Program-made: the position numbers and the translations under genes
Shown here: positions 45,676 to 57,311 of the stretch, piece after piece
Layout: each line of letters opens with the position of its first letter
Numbering within the stretch: position 1 is the first letter of the stretch
Assembly (NCBI GenBank): GCA_029931535.1
Contig: JAQPZY010001405.1
Coordinates: 1,635,001 to 1,699,000, forward strand
Direction: 5' to 3'
Origin: Margaritifera margaritifera
Lineage: Eukaryota; Mollusca; Bivalvia; Unionida; Margaritiferidae
DNA length: 64,000 bases
Notes under the pieces: generated by a model
Told to the model about the DNA's origin: nothing
Database searches by the model: none
Seen by the model: only the letters and a program-made list of their open reading frames with translations

Positions 45676-45743
45676 TTACATGTAATAACGTAGGGCCTAT
45701 TCACATTATCTTGCTATTGTTCTTTGTGTACATGCATATTTGG

Positions 45744-45906
45744 TACTGTATATACTTGCTTATAAGTCAAGTCCAACTGCAAATTGCACACATCCAGATG
45801 CAGTTAGTTATGAGTAATCAGTAGAACAAACAAAAATAGACCCTGATCTGCCAGTGTATTATGTTGTTTGCAGTTGGACTTGACTTATAAGCGAGTATAT
45901 CCGGTC
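45744..45906 (+). mobile_element. Palindromic-module MITE, copy 8 (both modules collapsed)
   Basis: Terminal repeats are present (tactgtatatacttgcttat; 'gcgagtatatccggt'). Module A is reduced to 'cagatgcagttag'. Module B keeps its left arm and centre but lacks the right arm. Hairpin loss by deletion is plain here. Confidence 0.8.
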
Positions 45907-46827
45907 ATTGTTGCATCATATAAACAAGTTTAACTTTAACTAGTGTACACTTGTAGTAATATCTGTAATTGTGTATACGATTGTACATGGTTAGTAACTA
46001 GTCTGGATCTGTGATTTGTGTGTATGGGTAGTGATTGATTGCACTTTATATATTTGCACATGTATCTTTGAGGACCTCAGGTTCCACTCCACAGTTTCAT
46101 ATATTTGCACAGGGATACATTTCTAAATGAAAAATGAATACTGACATGTGAACAATAGGAGCATGTGTTATTTAAAGTAGAATTTTAAAAAATGCTCATG
46201 TTAGCATGAATCAATTTTGTTGAAATATGTACCAGATGCTGTGGATTTCTAGCTCAGTATGTGACAGCACTAGTTCTGTGAACCCAACCCATTTCAGTGA
46301 CTGACTTACTCGATATCACCTACTGGTACTTATCATATACTACCTTCAACGTGATTAATATGAACAATCTTTGGTTTAAATTATTTAACTTAGTCTTATA
46401 ATAATCATGTTAAATGAGTACATACCAATTTTAGAATTGCGATCTTTTTGGTCTAGAATAATAGAGAAGATTAATAAGCTGCCATATTTTGAGACAGTAG
46501 CCATGATAATTTTAGAAGAGAAAAACAATTTATGAAGCTTAGTTTTTTGTGTGTTGTTGTTGCTCTTGAGATTATAAAATTGTCTTTGAATCAGAATGAG
46601 CCATTTTCGTTATTGTGTTTTTTCAAGGAGTTTGTAATAGGACAGGAAGTCAATGTTCTGACTTTTCAGGAAGTATAAATTCAGCCAGCATAATTTTCCA
46701 AAGTTACTTGAAGAAAATGGGTGACAAATTATCACATAATTAGCACAATTAACATATTTCCCTTCGGCTTAAGTTTAAGTGCGACTTTTACTGTTCATTT
46801 TTTTCTTTTTCTTTTTCTTTTGCTTAG

Positions 46828-46865
46828 ACTTTTTGGACAAAATCCTTGGCAAAAATTCATGCGAG
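46828..46865 (+). CDS. Candidate host gene exon 5 (weak; overlaps a repeat)
   Basis: This 38-bp stretch follows a long pyrimidine tract ending tgcttag and ends at donor gtaaac. In the phase left by exon 4 it reads R-LFGQNPWQKFMR, which joins smoothly. However, the surrounding 46825-46945 resembles a dispersed repeat also present at about 61965-62260 ('gactttttgacaaaa', 'gcatatttgtatgcacattt'). The fit may therefore be chance, or the exon may have been recruited from a mobile element. Confidence 0.3.
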
Positions 46866-47493
46866 GTAAACAAGTGAAATTTGGTAGGCATATTTGTAAT
46901 CGCATGTAGGTGACCTGGTAGATTTTCAGGCCATCTATAATGCAAGACTTACAAAGTGAGATGTGTGTGTCACATGGAACTGTGGTAGATCACTTGGTTG
47001 ATCGATGGAATGGTAATTGAGCCTTACCCAGTATTAAATTGGCAAATAATTTTGAAGAGCCCCTCTCTCACCCTCCCGACTACATGGGAGGAGAGGAGAG
47101 ATGGTTGTGTGGTCAAAAGTCCTAGTCAGACAGTTATATTATCCTCAGCTTCTAAACAAAGTGGGATAATTATTTTCATTAATGCTTAAATGCTTGAACT
47201 TTAAAGGTATCAGGACACTTCACCCCATACTGAAGTTGCCCAATATTCATTTGCCCAGCATTTAGTACAGGAGAGCTTATGCTATCACCCCACACCCCAG
47301 CATTGTATGCAATGGTAGATGTAGACAGCAGGTTAAAGTTTGTGTTTAATGTTTTGTTAATGGCTTGTGGGAAGGAAATGTACATTTCAGTATTTTACTT
47401 CTGTGTGTTAAATAGTACATGTATAAACATCGTTGACATCTTGCATTTGTCAATTATAAATTACTGTTGCCAATTTTGCCTGCTTGTTGTCAG

Positions 47494-47536
47494 AACATGT
47501 TACAAAGGAAGCTGAGATCATTTTATTATTACATGG
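47494..47536 (+). CDS. Candidate host gene exon 6 (weak)
   Basis: Acceptor 'ttttgcctgcttgttgtcag' is good. In the phase left by the exon at 46828 it reads E-HVTKEAEIILLLH and then GG before a poor donor (gtaccc). If it is not spliced, the frame runs a few codons further (YPMQA) to a stop that is followed immediately by AATAAA (about 47552), so it could also be a terminal exon. It depends on the doubtful preceding exon. Confidence 0.25.
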
Positions 47537-48640
47537 GTACCCAATGCAAGCTTAATAAAATGGGTAAAAAGCATGAAAATATTATGTTGCAGTTTCACAC
47601 TTAATTTACACTTACAGTGACACTGGTCAGTAATCTAGGTGTCAGTTTCATGTGAAGAAATTTTCCATTTCAATGAACTGTCACATCTTTATGAGTTAGA
47701 CTTGTGAGAAGTTAAAAGCTAGAGCATGTTCAAATTTTGTGATTATTGTTGTCTGGTCAGTGTGAAATTTTCAGGCACTCTTATTGTAGTTTAATGTGTG
47801 AATCCAGCTACGGAGAGAACCAAATTATTATGCAAAAAGTAGGTTACCATGAGTACATTTCATGTTTTAGTGACTTATTTTACCTTGGGCATATAGTCGG
47901 TGCATATTTGAGTGTACAGTCATGTAACTTTGTCCATTATATTGAGTATTAGATCAGTAACTTTGTCCATTATATTGAGTACTAGATCCTTATATCAAAA
48001 GTAGATCACTGTGACCTACATTTTATGCATCCACGAATTTGAATGAGCTACACATTGGCTGTGACTTGTATTTTATGCTTCATTGAAATTTCTCAAAGTT
48101 GTTTGTTTGGGATCAGTGTCCTGTGCACTATTGATACTACAGATAGATATATGTCAGTTCATTGATCATGGTGAATAGTAATCATGTAAATCCATAATTA
48201 GAGAGTACCTTGTTTACATTGCCCCATTCACATGTTTCTACTATTTCCTGAGATTCCAGTACAAAATGCCTAGATAATTGTGGCCCAAAAGGTAAGATAC
48301 GTATGCTGTTGGCAGTGTTTGCTGTTGCTTTGAATTTATTGTGACAAAAAGGTTCAAAAGTAATGCCAAGCATAGCTAGGATTTCATTAGAATTGGAACA
48401 GTGTGGTCTTCATGCAATGTTACTGATTGACATTGGTGTACAGGTCAAGCAAAAAAAAAATAAAAAAATTACTACTCAACACCATATGCTTGAACCTCAT
48501 CTCACAGTCATGTTGATTTCTACTTTATATATAATTTTTACCTTTTTCTGTTCATGGGACTTTAAAGTGACTTCATTAAAGATGCACACATGAAATTCAG
48601 GTCCCATTCTTGTTATAGCAAATTTTCAGATTTTTTACAA

Positions 48641-48725
48641 TTTTTTTTTTTTTTTTTACTTTTTTGTTTTTTTACAATTTTTTTTTTTTTTTTTACTTTA
48701 TGAACTTTGATGAATTTTTTTTTTT
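48641..48725 (+). repeat. Poly-T tracts
   Basis: Three long T runs separated by 'acttttttg' and 'actttatgaactttgatg' form a T-rich block. It is partly a local duplication, with no other content. Confidence 0.7.
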
Positions 48726-49245
48726 CAACTAGCTTAGTCTGTTGTTGACTCTAATGCTTCAAAACTTGTGCCACATAATGGGTTATTTTTATTGCTGCAG
48801 TTTATTCAAACAAAAAAATGGAACTACAGTAAAAATGGATGATTACATTTTTGATATATATATATTTGGTATATTGAAGTACAGAACTAAGCACAAATAG
48901 GGCTTGTACTTTCACAAGAACTAGTCAGTGACACTGGGATTTTAGGTGATCAATCATTGTCAGTCAATCAGTCAGTGCAGACATGCAAATTACCGGTAAG
49001 CTTCCCATACATAGTTCCTCTAATATACATACCTATGAGACCATTGGCATGGTATATCCTAATTAGAATAGTGGTATATCCAGCATTGTATTGAAAACAA
49101 CAAATATAAAAATAAACAATACTACTAATCTTTAATAAGTTTGTTTTCCAAAGTTATTGGGTAAGTATAAGGTCAATCCAATTTTTTTTTTTGTGTCAGT
49201 CTGTAAAGAAAATCTTGATGACCTTGTGTTAAATATAATGTTATC

Positions 49246-49610
49246 ATATAGCATTAAGTAGTCCTTACAGGCTGTAGCATTGAGTATAGTCCTTACATGC
49301 TGTAGCATTAAGTGTAGTCCTTACATGCTGTAGCATTAAGTGTAGTCCTTACATGCTGTAGCATTAAGTGTAGTCGTTACATGCTGTAGCATTAAGTGTA
49401 GCCCTTACAGGCTGTAGCTTTGAGTGTAGTCCTTACAGGCTGTAGCATTGAGTGTAGTCCTTACAGGCTGTAGCATCAAGTTTACTCTTTACAGGCTGTA
49501 GCATTGAGTGTACTCCTTACAGGCTGTAGCATTGAGTGTACTCCTGACAGGCTGTAGCATTGAGTGTAGCCCTTACAGGCTGTAGCATAGAGTATGGCCC
49601 TTACAGGCTG
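49246..49610 (+). repeat. Minisatellite, 28-bp unit, about 13 copies
   Basis: The unit reads agtccttacaggctgtagca then ttgagtgt. Early copies have 'catgctgtagcattaag' and later ones 'caggctgtagcattgag', so the two variants occupy different halves of the array. Confidence 0.95.
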
Positions 49611-50559
49611 GTCAAATTTTTTTCATCTTTTGTTATATTCCTTAAAATGCTCAAATACCCTTCATAACTATGATTATGGATAGAAAATTACAGGTGAGAG
49701 CCCTGAGTTAGTTGTCGGGAGGGATTGCAATAGACTGGTCATGTATATTCCTTCCTATTTTTATCAAGCTAACGATGGAAGATTAATCTGAAGGCAAATT
49801 TATAAAAAGCAGATAAATTTTAGATCTTCAGTGACAAGGCAGAACTTTCTTAGACTTGCTTGTGCATGACATGTGTTTCATTTACATTAGGAGTTACTGT
49901 AAATAATACAATTTTCGCAAGTTTATGTAAGTCATCATGAAATTACCAAGATAGCTAAATTTGCAAAAACGTTAATGGGCACTGGTTGTAACATAGTTAC
50001 AAAGTACACATATTGCCAGTTATTATACTTGACTTAATATCCACACTGCTTTTAAAATTATTCTGGTAAATTGTATGAGGTAGAAGCTGATCAAAGTTAG
50101 TACCTACCAACAGTATCATAAACACAGTGTCCCTGTCACATGTATGTACATACTAGAAGATTTGTCTTCCTTTGTCTGTGTTGGGAGCTCTCCACCTTGG
50201 ACCTGCAATGCCTCTCCCAGCATGTTCATGCTGAATAAAAGTATATACTGGATTTGATTTTGAGACTGGTTTAACCCAAAGAAGTTTAATAGTAGCTTGA
50301 CATCACACATGTAATGTGGTAAGTTGCAAGAAAATCTGTATGTTCTAGGCGGGGTTTTAGCAGCTGCTTTACTTTCACGAGGCATGCTGAGATCAAGAAA
50401 TATATGCTCAGTAAGGCGTTTTTCTTTTATTAGTTTTGACTAGAATGACGGGTGTACACTTATTAAGGTATATGCTAGTATTATGTCAAAAACAGCATAC
50501 ACTTTACAAGAATCTGCAAGTTGCCATGATGCTGAGGAAATTTTGTACTTTTAAGATTC

Positions 50560-51262
50560 TCAGGCAGACAATTCCAGAAACAGTCAGTTGAACTGTCATT
50601 TCTTAAATGACTCCTTTACAATCACCCTGCCTAGTCACATTGGTATTAAGGGTAATGAAAGGGCATATAAAGCAGCCAAAGCTACCCTGAAGTCACCATA
50701 TCCAACTAGAATATTCTTTATACGGAATTAAAATATTATATAATCAGCATGTTCTTCATACTTGGCAGAATATGTGGAATGAAAACTTCACAAATTAGTT
50801 TCAGAATATCCAACCCACTTGTAGAACAAATCAGTGATGAGGTGGTATTGTGCCAAACGCATATCGGACGTGCATACCTTCTGGAGGGTAAATCTCAACC
50901 AGTGTACATACCCTGCCAGTGTCCACTGACAGTGGAATACATTCTTATCGAGTGTGTCGACTTCCACTCAGTGAGACAGAAGTATTTTGATATAAACTCC
51001 ATGAAGAAACTTTTGACGATATGTTTTAAGGATTTTATATGTGTTAGCTGTATCTTTTATTTTAATATACCTTTTACAGAATTTTAACATCTTCACCTTT
51101 CATACTTCATCTTTTACTTCATGTTTTAATTTATTTTGGAAGGGTTTATCTTGCCCAAGTTTTTGTGGAATTCTTCATTTTTTACATTTGTGAACTTTAC
51201 TTCTAATGTGGCACTATATAGCAACTATTGAGCCGAGGTGCTGTTAAACACTAATATACAGT
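50560..51262 (+). mobile_element. 5'-truncated LINE with RNase H and C-terminal zinc-knuckle remnants
   Basis: One frame gives ITLPSHIGIKGNERAYKAAK, matching the end of a LINE RNase H domain (P-S-H-x-G-I-x-G-N-E-x-A-D) with the final Asp changed to Tyr. Another open stretch (50749-51087) reads DEVVLCQTHIGRAYLLEG, then PCQCPLTVEYILIECVDFHS, the usual C-C-H-C-like tail of I/Jockey-type elements (C-x2-C, T-x-E-H/Y-I-L-x-E-C). A 3' untranslated tail ending 'gaggtgctgttaaacactaa' follows. Frame changes between the blocks show decay. The same family lies in reverse at 54640-55033. Confidence 0.75.
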
Positions 51263-51919
51263 ATACATATATATCCTGTACAATCCCCAGACTGGTTAGC
51301 AGGCCTTTGCCAACCTTTGATGCGAATGCCTCCCTTTTAGTCACAAAATGATGAGGTAACAGACAGATAAACCGGTCTGGAAGTAAAAGATTTCCACTGT
51401 GTCTGCTGGCAAGACCCATGTTGCCAAGAGATCTCAGTGCAAAATTGAAATTCTTGAAATAATGTAATCTCTGCCAAGTTTTTAATTCCTTTGGGTAAAA
51501 CCAGCTTTCAGAACTGTAAAATAACATAAGGAATGTGGCTTGCCTGTGGAGTTTGGAGTTTTACTATTTTGTTGTATCACTTTAAAGATGCAGATGGTAA
51601 GAGAATGGATTTCAGCACAATGAGTGTGTAAAGCGTTATGGAAACCATATTGAACTTGTCTAGGATACTATTACAGTTGTATGACATACAGAAACTAATT
51701 GTTGTCAATCTGAAATTAACCAAATGTTGGATCTCTAGTCCATTTATTTTGTAGCTGGAATTGGAATGGCCTATAAATTCTTGTTATGAAATAGAATAAT
51801 TACTGGTAGGACATAATTTTGCATCTTTATCATTTCAGTTGATGTTTCAACATGGGGGTAGGGAGTATTTTTTAGCATTTATGTTGGTGTATTTTGTATT
51901 TACGCATTTATAATGTGTA

Positions 51920-51992
51920 CCCAGCTGTGATGAGCATAGAATCAGACCTGCCATCCCATCATGCACTAACAGATCAGGGTCTGCAGGGTTGG
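51920..51992 (+). mobile_element. Palindromic-module MITE, fragment (copy 9)
   Basis: It retains 'cctgccatcccatcatgcac' and 'taacagatcagggtctgca', a diverged B-type hairpin, without recognisable terminal repeats. This is probably the oldest copy in the window. Confidence 0.5.
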
Positions 51993-52224
51993 TTTTACTT
52001 AATATTTTAAGGATGAATGCATGTGAAATGTTGGACTATTTAATTTTTTTTAAATTGATATATTTACATAGAAAAGTGTCCAGGAAATCCAAAATCACTT
52101 TAAAATGTATAGATTGCAGTGATTCTCTTAGTTTTATATCTATCTCCAAGTAAGGATTATTACTTAGTAAAGCATGGGAGAAAGTACCCTGTCACTTATT
52201 ACCCATAGAGTAATAGGTGAATGA

Positions 52225-52690
52225 GTATTCAAAAATGCATACAAAAATTTCAGCTCAAGATCATAAATTCCTCTTATCATCCAATACATAGAAAAAAGGG
52301 TATGTTGTTAATTGAACTTTTCAGTATGATACAATTATTGAGCTCACATCATTTTTCCACAACAGAAAGCGTGTGTAGCAGATTTACAACTGGGTGTAAA
52401 TTGCTAACATTTCCAGAGGTCCTATATACTTTCATTGACTTTATTATTTTCTTTCAGACTTTATTATTTTCTTTCACAGGACTGTTATTACAATTATTAA
52501 TACTATACAAGAATTATTCTTGTTTGTTATTTACTAAGAGACAGAAGTCGCAACCATGTCACCGTACATCCAGTCTCTCCCGGAGTTCATAGCACAACGA
52601 TACACCTTGGTAAAAAGTGATGTCATCTCAATGATATCATGGCATATAGATCACATCATTTTGAGTTGCGCAGTTGGCATTGATTTTACA
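52225..52690 (+). repeat. Dispersed repeat R1, copy
   Basis: It shares 'atttttccacaacagaaagc', 'agagacagaagtcgcaacc' and 'acatccagtctctcccggag' with 42330-42730. A local duplication ('actttattattttctttca') lies at about 52437-52480. A MITE copy follows it directly. Confidence 0.6.
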
Positions 52691-52699
52691 AAAGCAAAG

Positions 52700-52814
52700 T
52701 ACTGTACCATCATAAAACAGAATGGACCCTGATCCAGTGGCACATTATGCAATGCTAGATCTAGGTCTGTTTTGTATTCAGTTTGGTGCAGATTATAAGT
52801 GAGTAAATACAATA
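52700..52814 (-). mobile_element. Palindromic-module MITE, copy 10 (single hybrid module)
   Basis: The left arm is B type (aatggaccctgatccagtgg) and the right arm is A type (gctagatctaggtctg), around cacattatgcaatg. Ends are diverged ('ataagtgagtaaataca'). It matches the reverse hybrid at 28987. Confidence 0.7.
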
Positions 52815-52996
52815 CTCACTATAATGCTGTTAATAGGAATTATGAAAGAGTACTGTGTTATATTGAGGTTGCCTTATACTGGGGTACATTGTACATAATA
52901 TTACTATTGTATAATGTAATAGGATTGATAGCCATGCCTTCCTTATAAAAAGGATGGTGTCATACTGAGGGGTTTTATAGTAAGGGAGCTCTGTAT
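52812..52996 (+). mobile_element. pogo-like MITE
   Basis: The left end is 'actcactataatgctgttaa' and the right end 'ggttttatagtaagggagct'. The interior includes 'ttatattgaggttgcctta' and 'gtcatactgaggggt' segments typical of the family. It abuts the preceding palindromic MITE with no gap. Confidence 0.65.
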
Positions 52997-53342
52997 GATG
53001 GAACAATCTGCAAAGCCTGGAACTATTTCAAATTTTCTTCCTTAACTCCTCTAGGTGTTTCTTTCTTAGGAAATGTTACTCTCTGAACAAGTAGTGAATG
53101 TAGAGATCAGCTGCTATTGGGTAACACAGGAGTAAAATTTTCAGAGATCAGCTGCTATTGGGTAACACAGGAGTAAAATTTTCAATCTGTTTATCAATTG
53201 ACCCGTTGGTCGAGGGTGGCATCTGTTTATCAGCTATTGCATAAAGAGATTCCTTTGCACTGCTAATCAATATGATCGCCAGCTAGGTGTGTATCATTAT
53301 ATAACTGGGTGGCCGGATAGAAGCTTGCATGGGAGATTATGA

Positions 53343-53556
53343 CAGTAAGTTGATCTGACCTCTCATGTCAGTTGACATGACCTCCAGTAAGTTTACATGA
53401 CCACTAAAGTAAGTTGATATGACCTCTCCAGTAAGTTGACGTGACCTCTCAAGTAAGTTGATATGACCTCTCAAGTAAGTTGACATGACCTCTCAAGTAA
53501 GTTGACATAACCACTCAAGTAAGTTGACATGACCTCTCAAGTAAGTTGATACACCC
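53343..53556 (+). repeat. Minisatellite, 22-bp unit, about 9 copies
   Basis: The unit reads acctctcaagtaagttgaca then tg. A separate 41-bp direct duplication ('agagatcagctgctattggg') lies just upstream at about 53103-53182. Confidence 0.9.
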
Positions 53557-53790
53557 AGCTGATTATAAGTTCTCAAAACTAAGTTACATCGTTGCTATAA
53601 AATAATACATTCTAAAGTATTGTGCACTAAATTGGCCAATCACCATAACATAGTTAATCAGGAATACACATTAGCATGGTATTTTCTGTAAAACTAAAGT
53701 TTTTCTGTTGGAAATGTCATTTTATAAGAGTTATATTTTCGGCTGAGAGTAAAAATTTAACTTAATTAGCATGAAAAATAATAAAGTTAC

Positions 53791-54007
53791 TAACAGTACT
53801 TGCATACAAGTCAAGTCCAACTGCAAAGAACATAGACTGATCTGCCATTGCATAATGCGCCGGCAGATCAGGGTTTATGTTGTTTGTTCTACTGATTAGT
53901 CTTTACAAACTGCATAGACCAAGATCTGCGGCACATTATACAACGGCAGATCTGGGTCTATGCAGTTTTTGCAGTGTGTATCGGCTTATACGCGAGTATA
54001 TACGGTA
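53791..54007 (-). mobile_element. Palindromic-module MITE, copy 11 (dimer, reverse)
   Basis: The order is B hairpin, reverse linker 'ttctactgattagtctttac', A hairpin, then 'tatcggcttatacgcgagta' and the end tatatacggta. The right end is one of the best-preserved terminal repeats of the family. Confidence 0.9.
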
Positions 54008-54639
54008 TGTATGTTATATAGTGCCAACTCACCAGGCATCTAACGTCAAGTGCAGCAAATGTCCTTTGAGACAATCTTAGTAAAACAGCTATCATTATGT
54101 AACAGATCACACAATGCTGGGACAGGATTGGCTAGTGGCCCATTTTAATGTTGAATGAAGAACAATTGTCTGACAGCTGATGGTGGAAAGGTGGAGTTTT
54201 GGGATTTGTCTTTTGTGAAGTCAGCTATTTTACACTTGTTTTACCTCTAGTTTTCACTTTCTTAAAGTCTGCTTGTAGAGGGTGGGGGTGGGATTGCAGT
54301 GTTTGAGAAGATTTCTTTGCAATTTAAATTCAACATGCTTGGAAAGTTCCTAAATCTTCCAGAAATGCCCCTTCTATAACCTGGCATCCTCGGCAGACTG
54401 GCCACAGTTACTGAACAGCCAACAAGTTTTGTCCCAACAGTGTACATTTTTGGAACAGTGTCCATTTTTGGAACATTTTAATGTAGCTTTGTCTCAAATT
54501 TATGCAGTTGTTCCAAACGCTAAAGGCACAAACATATGGCTCTGATTGAAATAGATATGTGTACTGCATAATTAATAAATAGATATGTATACTGCATAAT
54601 TAATAAATAGATAGCTTTGTGGAACAAATTTTGCATGTA

Positions 54640-55033
54640 TTCATGTATTAGCGCTTAATGGCACCTCAGCACAATAATGGCTACATGGTGCCAATTAAAA
54701 CTAAAGTTAAAAAAATTCAAAGATGAAGAACTGCACAAAAACTCCAAAAGACAAACCCTTCCAAATAAATGTAAACATGAAGTACAACAAGATAATATAT
54801 AAAAGGTAAAGATGTTAAAATTGTATAAAAGGTATATCAAATAAAAGATAAAGGTAACACATATAAACCCTTCTTAAATGTATGGTCCGGATTTTTTATA
54901 CAAAATGCATTCTCTCAAAAAGTTCAAGATTTCCTCTGGTGGTACATCGTAAAGTTTCTTCATCGAGTTCACATCAAAATACCTGTCATACAGGGTGGAA
55001 GTCGACACACTTGACAAGTACGTATTCCACAGA
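54640..55033 (-). mobile_element. 5'-truncated LINE, reverse copy
   Basis: On the minus strand it reads 'gtggaatacgtacttgtcaa', then 'gtgtgtcgacttccaccc', then the 3' tail 'gctgaggtgccattaagcgc'. This aligns with about 50930-51260. Being shorter at its 5' end than the copy at 50560, it is a separate insertion. Confidence 0.75.
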
Positions 55034-55171
55034 ATAAATTTTGCATTCAGTTATCGGATATTAATGCATGGTTCACAGATTAAATATTTCCCCATCTATA
55101 TCACTTGCCATCACGTGTCAATCAGATAATTAATTGATAGAATGTTGGTTTTTTAAGCCACACCGTTTCAG

Positions 55172-55670
55172 TTCCCCCATACTTATATTATAGATTTTAT
55201 TACAGTTTCCCCATACTTATATTATAGATTTTATTACAGTTCACCCATATTTATATTATAGATTTTATTAGTTTCCCCATACTTATATTATAGATTTTAT
55301 TAGTTTCCCCATACTTATATTATAGATTTTATTACAGTTTCCCCATACTTATATTATAGATTTTATTACAGTTTCCCCATATTTATATTATAGATTTTAT
55401 TACAGTTTCCCCATACTTATATTATAGATTTTATTACAGTTCACCCATACTTATATTATAGATTTTATTACAGTTTCCCCATATTTATATTATAGATTTT
55501 ATTAGTTTCCCCATACTTATATTATAGATTTTATTACAGTTTCCCCATACTTATATTGTAGATTTTATTAGTTTCCACATATTTATATTATAGATTTTAT
55601 TACAGTTCACCCATACTTATATTATAGATTTTATTACAGTTTCCCCATATTTATATTATAGATTTTATTG
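55172..55670 (+). repeat. Minisatellite, 31/34-bp unit, about 15 copies
   Basis: The unit reads tttccccatacttatattat then agattttattacag. A 3-bp deletion (attagtttcccc) and a 'ttcacccatact' variant recur in a patterned order, suggesting a higher-order unit of several copies. Confidence 0.95.
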
Positions 55671-55671
55671 C

Positions 55672-55945
55672 ATAGTTTAGGGGAATAAAGACTGGAATTG
55701 TTGATTTGATGATGCACTGTTTAGGGGAATAAAAACTGGAATTGTGGATTTGATGATGCACAGTTTAGGGGAATAGAGACTGGAATTGTGGATTTGATGA
55801 TGCACAGTTTAGGGGAATAAAGACTGGAATTGTGGATTTGATGATGCACAGTTTAGGGGAATAAAGACTGGAATTGTGGATTTGATGATGCACAGTTTAG
55901 GGAATAAAGACTGGAATTGTGGATTTGATGATGCACTGTTTCACA
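55672..55945 (+). repeat. Minisatellite, about 44-bp unit, about 6 copies
   Basis: The unit reads ttaggggaataaagactgga then attgtggatttgatgatgca and cagt. It directly adjoins the previous array. Confidence 0.95.
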
Positions 55946-56015
55946 GTCATGATATGCATATCAAATGAAAAGATGAAAAGACATTGATATCATGCGAGAA
56001 ACTTTTCCTCTCCAG

Positions 56016-56102
56016 AACTGTCACAGATCTAACATCCTGCTGCGCAATTTCTGTGTTGTTTATTGTCTGCAGAATGGTACGAAAATCTCATCAGTTGTGC
56101 AG
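56016..56102 (+). other. Exon-like segment, coding status unclear
   Basis: Acceptor 'gaaacttttcctctccag' and donor 'gtgcag|gtcagc' flank 87 bp that is less AT-rich than its surroundings and open in two frames. In phase 2 it reads TVTDLTSCCAISVLF then IVCRMVRKSHQLC. A second acceptor at 56072 ('gtttattgtctgcag') opens the third frame (WYENLISCAG), which runs on to NGCQTRLHQE and LKLQECAKFCSHG. It could be an exon of the host gene, a small separate gene, or chance. Confidence 0.25.
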
Positions 56103-56924
56103 GTCAGCCACAGAGAATTGTGAACGGCTGCCAAACAAGATTGCACCAAGAAATTATAATAGGCGGAAAGTTAAAGCTGCAAGAATGCGCAAAATTCTGC
56201 AGCCATGGCCTTGCTCTTTTTTTGTTGTTGTTGTTGCACAGAGCAATTGAAGTTTTGCATATCTCACATTTAATGCAGGCAGTTTAAATCAAACTGCTCA
56301 AAATGAATATTTATCTCAAAACCTTGGTGTTTGCAGAAAGCTGGAGGAATTGACGTGCAGTAGAGTCTGTATGGTTTCTGGTGCAGACGACAAAAATTGT
56401 GTCTGCTGTAGTCGGCCAATGTGCAACTGTTATTGACTAAGTCTGAGTCGGCTGCTGCATATTTGATAATCTGCCTCACCTCCCTAAGTTATGTTTAGCA
56501 GCAAGACCCATCAGCTATAAGTGTTCCATTTGTTTAAGAATCCTCAGTCAGTGAGGACAGTGACAGCTAGTAGACATCATAGTATGCAAGGATTTAGAAA
56601 TAGTTAGGAGTATTTACAGGTTTGACCATACAGCAGAAATGTGTAAATGACTTGTTTTCAGGATCATGTGCAATTCAACTGATTTTGGAGCACTGATGCA
56701 ATACATCTAATCTTCTTACTGTGAAGAATTATGTCAGGATTAATTCCCTGTTGTATACTGCATTGTTATTCAAACAATTTTTGTACCATGCTGTGCATCA
56801 GTCTTGTTTTATCCAGGTTGGTTGGATTATCTGCGCAGTTCGAGTAGATTGCAGCTTGCAAAAAGACTTGCCAAAAAGTGGGTATGATTACACTTTTCAC
56901 TGTTGTAATAGTGAAGAAATTTAG

Positions 56925-57232
56925 TAATTTACTTTTAACAAATAATGTCAAATCCATATGAATTGTAGTCTATAATACAGTTTATTACAAATAATGTCAA
57001 ATCCATATGAATTGTAGTCTATAATACAGTTTATTACAAATAATGTCAAATCCATATGAATTGTAGTCTATAATACAGTTTATTACAAATAATGTCAAAT
57101 CCATATGAATTGTAGTCTATAATACAGTTTATTACAAATAATGTCAAATCCATATGAATTGTAGTCTATAATACAGTTTATTACAAATAATGTCAAATCC
57201 ATATGAATTGTAGTCTATAATACAGTTTATTA
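56925..57232 (+). repeat. Minisatellite, 49-bp unit, about 6 copies, nearly identical
   Basis: The unit reads caaataatgtcaaatccata then tgaattgtagtctataatac and agtttatta. Copies are almost identical, so the expansion is recent or the array is being homogenised. Confidence 0.95.
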
Positions 57233-57311
57233 TCATATGTTCTATTCCTAGGTATGTTAATTGATTCAGCAGGTGGTGTTTGTTTTTAGGCACTTGATAG
57301 GAATCTGAAAT

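Noticed and set aside
49246..49610. CRISPR-like array
   Set aside because: Direct tandem repeats without unique spacers, in an animal genome; it is a minisatellite.
50116..50385. Minus-strand 89-codon frame starting MPRESKAAAKTPPRTYR
   Set aside because: No splice context, no recognisable domain and no supporting neighbours; kept out for lack of evidence.
53046..53180. Exon-like segment (EMLLSEQVVNVEISCYW) after 'gtgtttctttcttag'
   Set aside because: It sits in a 41-bp direct duplication and its phase does not match any neighbouring candidate.
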